Part shown: positions 15,073 through 18,696 of the stretch, in pieces
Position numbering within the stretch: the first letter of the stretch is position 1
Layout of the letters: each line of letters begins with the position of its first letter
Source: JAXFQS01 sp051892815
GTDB lineage: Bacteria; Verrucomicrobiota; Kiritimatiellia; RFP12; DVOR01
Length of the DNA: 18,696 bases
Direction of reading: 5' to 3'
Assembly (NCBI GenBank): GCA_051892815.1
Contig: JBJFGP010000091.1
Coordinates: 1 to 18,696, forward strand
The notes under the pieces: generated by a model
Told to the model about the DNA's origin: nothing
What the model saw: only the letters and a program-made list of their open reading frames with translations
Databases searched by the model: none
Position numbers and translations under genes: made by a program

Positions 15073-16443
15073 ATGAATCCGACCCGCCGCACCCCCTCGT
15101 CCGACGACATCGCTCTAATTGGTGCGGCCTGCCGTTTCGCCGAAACTCCCGACCTCGCCACCTTCTGGCGGCGCATCGTCCAGGGGACCACCATTCCCGC
15201 CGATACCGCCCAAACCCTAGGTGCCCTCTATACCTGCGACGCCGACGCACCCTTCGTGCGAGAGCCCCCGGTTCCCGGCGAAGATCACGCCGCTTGCTTC
15301 CTGCTCCAACTCATCGGAGAAGCCCTCGCCGATGCCGGACTCCAGCCCGCCACCACCCTTCAGACAGACCGCACCGCCCTCTTCCTCTGCCACAACCCCG
15401 CCCACACGCCCGCCTCCGTCAATTGGCTCCAGCAGACCCTTCTCCTCGACCAGACCATAGGCCTCGTTCGAGCCGCCAATCCCCACTTGACCGCCGCCGA
15501 CTTCGACCGTCTTCGCGAGGCCTGGAAACGCGCCCTGCCACCCTTCGGACCTCGCACAATCGAACCCGCCTGGCGGCACGTTCTGCCCGTGCGCATTGCC
15601 CAGGCCCTCGGCATCATCGGCCCGGCAAACCTCTGCGACACGGGTTGGACCTCCGGCATCACCGCGCTTGAACAGGCCGCCGACGCACTCCGCGCCAGGC
15701 GCTGCGACATGGCCATCGTCGCCGCCATTCAGCCCCCCATTTCCCCCGCCACGCGCCAAGGGCTCGCTACCCTTCTGCCCCAGTCCACCCGCCCCCGCCT
15801 ATTGGCATTTGACCACCAGAGCGACGGCGTCACCCTTGCCGAAGGCGGCACCATCCTCATCCTTAAACGCCGGCGCGATGTTCAGAACGCCCCCGAATCC
15901 ATCTACGCCATCCTGCGCGGGACTGGCTCCGCCATCGCCCGACAATCCCTTGCCGATTGCGCCAGCCTCCAGGTCGCACCCCTTGCCGACGCCCTCTTCC
16001 GATCCCTCCGCCGCGCTTGCCGCGAAGTGCCAGACGATATGGACGCCATCGACCTCTACGAAGCCAACGCATCCGGCTTGCCCCTCCAAGACCAGGCCGA
16101 GCTTCGATTCCTCCAGACCATAGCCGGTTATCGCGATGCCGCCAACGCACCCATGGTTGTCGGCACCGTCAAGACCGCTATCGGACATGTGCTGACCGCT
16201 TCCGCCCTCGCCGCCGTACTCAAGGCGGCCCTTGCCCTCCGCGCCGCAGCCCTTCCGCCATCCTGCGCAGACGACAAGGAGATTCAACGTCTCTCCCCCA
16301 ATCTCTGCACCCTCGCCGCCCCGCGTCCGTGGATTGCCGTCAGCACCAGGAACCGCCCGCGCCGCGCGGCCGTTGCTTCCATCGACTTTACCGGGAACAC
16401 CGCCTTCGCACTCCTCGAAGCGTCCTCAGGCAGTCAGCCATGA
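15073..16443 (+). CDS. Beta-ketoacyl-synthase-like protein lacking the active-site cysteine
   Basis: The 456-residue protein has the thiolase-like fold pattern of type I polyketide/PUFA ketosynthases. The N-terminus IALIGAACRFAETPDLATFW matches the IAIVGMACRFPG..FW start; LALGIIGPANLCDTGWTSGITAL matches the nucleophile-elbow region only up to 20 residues shown as LGIIGPANLCDTGWTSG; DGVTLAEGGTILILKRRRD and KTAIGHVLTASAL also fit. The cysteine expected in DTACSSSL is W192, and the first histidine of EAHGTGT is N332, in EANASGL. K367 and the second histidine H372 are kept. Ordinary condensation chemistry is therefore not expected. Possible roles are a chain-length-factor-like partner, a decarboxylase-type relative or a structural subunit. 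No ribosome site is seen at the ATG, which lies 14 bp after panB; the stop overlaps the next start (ATGA). Codons are strongly C-ending. Family assignment is firm, function unknown. Confidence 0.85.
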   Translation: MNPTRRTPSSDDIALIGAACRFAETPDLATFWRRIVQGTTIPADTAQTLGALYTCDADAPFVREPPVPGEDHAACFLLQLIGEALADAGLQPATTLQTDRTALFLCHNPAHTPASVNWLQQTLLLDQTIGLVRAANPHLTAADFDRLREAWKRALPPFGPRTIEPAWRHVLPVRIAQALGIIGPANLCDTGWTSGITALEQAADALRARRCDMAIVAAIQPPISPATRQGLATLLPQSTRPRLLAFDHQSDGVTLAEGGTILILKRRRDVQNAPESIYAILRGTGSAIARQSLADCASLQVAPLADALFRSLRRACREVPDDMDAIDLYEANASGLPLQDQAELRFLQTIAGYRDAANAPMVVGTVKTAIGHVLTASALAAVLKAALALRAAALPPSCADDKEIQRLSPNLCTLAAPRPWIAVSTRNRPRRAAVASIDFTGNTAFALLEASSGSQP

Positions 16444-18696
16444 TCAACCTCAGCGACACTTCCGTTTCACAGAGCGTCCTGCTGATTGGGGCGCATTCCC
16501 ACGACGCGCTCGCCGAGGAGGCCGACCGCATCGCCACCTACCTCGAACATGCGCCGGGCGTCTCTTTGCGCGATGTCGCCTATACCTCAGCCCTCGCCGC
16601 CAGACAGGCGCCGTACCGATTGGGACTGGTCGTCGCTTCCGGCGATACGCTTTCCCTGCACGATCGCCTGCGCACCGCCGCCCGAAAAATCCGCTCGGGC
16701 ATTGCCCGCATTCGCGACAAGGCCGGGACCTACTACTTCCGCGAGCCACCTATGGGGAAGGTCGCCTTCCTCTATGCCGGAGCAACCGCCTGGCACCCTG
16801 AAATGCTGCGCGAGGCGGCCTTCTGCTCCCCCATTATCCGTCAACGCCTTGAAGAGACGGAGGAGGCCCTTGCCGCCCTTTTCGGAGAAGGCACTGCGAC
16901 GGATCTGCTCTACCCTATCCGCCCCTTGTCGCCTGCCAAATCCTTGCCGGCCTTGACTGCTGCGGTGACCGTTGCCGATGTCCATGCCGCTAATCTCGCC
17001 TATACCGATATGATGGCACGATTGGGGGTCACGCCGGATGCGGTTGCCGGAATCGGGTGCGGCGCCTACTCTGCGGCTGCCGTCGCCGGAGCGACCATTG
17101 ACCAGCAGTTGCGCATCAAGCGTGTTCGGGCTATCCGCGAATCCGCCCGCTTGATGTCCCGATTGGCCACGCGCAAGGACATACCTTCCGTGGCGGTGCT
17201 CTCCGTGGAGCGTCTGGCGCGGCAGAAAGTCGAGGAAATTGCCGCGGCCTATCCGGGGCGTTGCGTGGTTTCACAGGCCATCGCACCGGACTATCATCTC
17301 ATCTGCGTTGCGCCTGACATTGCCGCGCAGGTCTCCGGTGATATGCAGGCTCAGGGGGGCGTCGTGACGGCACGGCATCTGGCGCTTCCTTTCAATACGC
17401 CTTGGGCGGCGAAGGCTTTGCCGCTCTTGAACCAGTTCTGCTCCGCGTGGCTGCGAGATATTCCCAAAATTCCGCTCTATTCGACCACGGAGAATCGGAA
17501 GATTGAGGCAGGTCAGCGGGTGAATCCGGCGTGGGTGGCGGACCAGTTCCTCAATCCGGTGGACTTCGCCGGCACGGTTGAACGGCTCTATGGAGATGGC
17601 GTCCGGGTCTTTGTCGATGCGGGAGTGCGCGGGCTTTTGGCGCGGCAGGTTTCGGCGGTATTGGGTGCCGCCCGGCCGCACTTGAGTGTTTCGCTCAACC
17701 GGTTTCATCGACCGGACCGTTTGCAGTTGTGCCACGCCATCGCGCAGTTGGGGGCATTGCCGTTGCCGCTGGATCTTTCCGGGGCTGACGAGTTCACGGG
17801 GGCGTCCATGTTGGACTTCGACACGCCGGTTCCGCGGAAGGTTTCGCCTCCCATTCGTCTGGACTCTGTTCTGCCGAGGGTAGACCCCGATGTGCTCTTG
17901 AATCCGCTCAAAGGTGGAGTAAATCTCAACCCTGTGCGCACGGCTTCATCCGAGACGGAGGCGCATTTGGCGATTGTGCCGGAGTATGCCGAGCAGGGGC
18001 GCCGCACTTACGGCGCGCGCCAGCCGCTTCTGCAGCAGGCGCGGGTGCTTTCGCTGGAACCGGGTATTTCGGTGGAACTGCACGCTACCATCAAGTTGGT
18101 GGATTACCCGTTCTTGCGCGACTACGCGCTTGGCTCTTCGCGTCTTTCCCGAGTCAATACGCAGTTGCGGGGCATGACGCTGCTATCGGTCCCGACTGGA
18201 ATCGAGTTGATGTGCGAGGCGGCGCAGAGGCTATTGCCGGATGGCTTGCGGGTGGTGCGAATCCAGGGAATGAAGGCGCAGCGTTGGCTGGGATTCGAGC
18301 GGGACTTGCTGGATGTTCGGCTCTGGGCGGAGCGTGTGTCGTGGCGGATTGACGGACAGTATGCGGTGAAGGTGCAACTGCGCAAGGAGCAGCCGAACTC
18401 CGACTTCACCTGGCCGGCTCTTGAGGCTACTGTGGTTCTTTCGGCGTCCTACCCTCCGACGCGCCGTGCCTGTCCGGAGCCTCTGGTCAATCCGCGTGCG
18501 GTCAACTGGTCGGGGCGTGACATCTACCCTCGCCGGCTTTTCCAGGGGCCACAGTTGCGCACCATCCGCCATGTCGATTCGTGGAGCGAAAACGGGATTG
18601 ACTACGAGTTGGAGGCGCCTTCTCCGGCCCAGGCGATCACTGCGGTGGAGTTGCCGGATTTCGCGGTGGCGCCAATCCTTTTCGATGGGGTGGTCT
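16440..18696 (+). CDS. Acyltransferase-like plus dehydratase-like polyketide synthase protein, partial, with missing catalytic residues
   Basis: The frame opens at the ATG at 16440, overlapping the upstream stop, and is still open at the window end (752 codons). Residues about 105-430 resemble a malonyl/acyltransferase domain: KVAFLYAGATAWHPEML at the FPGQGSQ position, GIGCGAYSA at the GHSLGEYAA position, ALPFNTPWAAKAL at the AFHS position, and RVFVDAGVRGLLARQV near the end. Catalytic Ser is G206 and catalytic His is N319. Residues about 530 onward resemble a PUFA/heterocyst-glycolipid-type dehydratase: DYPFLRDYALGSS, then VPTGIELMCEAAQRLLPDG and MKAQRWLGFE. The catalytic His position is Y562, while D749 near the edge may be the second-half Asp. 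No carrier-protein motif is seen so far. The whole frame is intact, so this looks like a maintained non-catalytic relative, not decay. More domains may follow outside the window. Confidence 0.8.
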   Translation, partial: MINLSDTSVSQSVLLIGAHSHDALAEEADRIATYLEHAPGVSLRDVAYTSALAARQAPYRLGLVVASGDTLSLHDRLRTAARKIRSGIARIRDKAGTYYFREPPMGKVAFLYAGATAWHPEMLREAAFCSPIIRQRLEETEEALAALFGEGTATDLLYPIRPLSPAKSLPALTAAVTVADVHAANLAYTDMMARLGVTPDAVAGIGCGAYSAAAVAGATIDQQLRIKRVRAIRESARLMSRLATRKDIPSVAVLSVERLARQKVEEIAAAYPGRCVVSQAIAPDYHLICVAPDIAAQVSGDMQAQGGVVTARHLALPFNTPWAAKALPLLNQFCSAWLRDIPKIPLYSTTENRKIEAGQRVNPAWVADQFLNPVDFAGTVERLYGDGVRVFVDAGVRGLLARQVSAVLGAARPHLSVSLNRFHRPDRLQLCHAIAQLGALPLPLDLSGADEFTGASMLDFDTPVPRKVSPPIRLDSVLPRVDPDVLLNPLKGGVNLNPVRTASSETEAHLAIVPEYAEQGRRTYGARQPLLQQARVLSLEPGISVELHATIKLVDYPFLRDYALGSSRLSRVNTQLRGMTLLSVPTGIELMCEAAQRLLPDGLRVVRIQGMKAQRWLGFERDLLDVRLWAERVSWRIDGQYAVKVQLRKEQPNSDFTWPALEATVVLSASYPPTRRACPEPLVNPRAVNWSGRDIYPRRLFQGPQLRTIRHVDSWSENGIDYELEAPSPAQAITAVELPDFAVAPILFDGVV

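Noticed and set aside
15073..18696. Decaying polyketide synthase pseudogene
   Set aside because: No stop codon or frameshift occurs over about 3.6 kb, the genes overlap cleanly, and the conserved non-catalytic family residues are kept.
1..18696. tRNA, rRNA, insertion sequence or phage genes
   Set aside because: No cloverleaf-like segment, rRNA signature, transposase or integrase motif was noticed on either strand; this was a reading by eye, not a covariance-model search.

Overview
The window is a GC-rich bacterial stretch in which every convincing gene lies on the + strand, packed with 1-4 bp overlaps. The gene set is a GH78-type glycosidase, an M60 metallopeptidase, formylglycine-generating-enzyme-like (FGE-like) domains, an InlB-type repeat protein and an unusual membrane-anchored ECF sigma factor. 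This suggests a glycan- or glycoprotein-degrading member of the PVC group (Verrucomicrobiota/Kiritimatiellota/Lentisphaerota type). That assignment is inference from gene content only; there is no rRNA or other phylogenetic marker here.

Region 1 (about 69-11056) looks like one transcription unit, with a sigma70-type promoter at 69-97 and a strong intrinsic terminator at 11025-11056. It encodes five proteins: (i) a secreted protein with three related beta-sandwich-like repeats and one InlB-type repeat; (ii) a secreted GH78 alpha-L-rhamnosidase-like enzyme; (iii) an ECF sigma factor fused to a transmembrane helix and an unknown extracytoplasmic domain; (iv) a stand-alone FGE-like protein; (v) a 1509-residue secreted protein combining a TCAF-like amidotransferase-fold domain, an M60 peptidase, an FGE-like domain, a second copy of the amidotransferase-fold region and an SGNH hydrolase. 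Together they read as an extracellular glycan/glycoprotein module carrying its own regulator.

Region 2 (11006-11220) is non-coding: the terminator, two REP-like hairpins with a shared core, and an inverted repeat containing a tandem octamer just before ppk. Region 3 (11221-14228) is a ppk1-ppx polyphosphate pair with overlapping stop and start.

Region 4 (14264 to the window end) starts with an extended -10 promoter placed so close to panB that its transcript should be leaderless or nearly so. panB is followed 14 bp later by a ketoacyl-synthase-like gene, which overlaps a gene carrying acyltransferase-like and dehydratase-like domains and running off the window. All three synthase-type domains keep recognisable family sequence but have lost key catalytic residues (KS Cys to Trp and His to Asn; AT Ser to Gly and His to Asn; DH His to Tyr), while the frames stay open and translationally coupled. 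This apparently non-catalytic polyketide/PUFA-synthase-like set next to a pantothenate gene is the most unusual system in the window.

On a larger scale, the G-versus-C balance of the + strand flips several times in the middle of genes without any change of gene direction, which the annotation does not explain.
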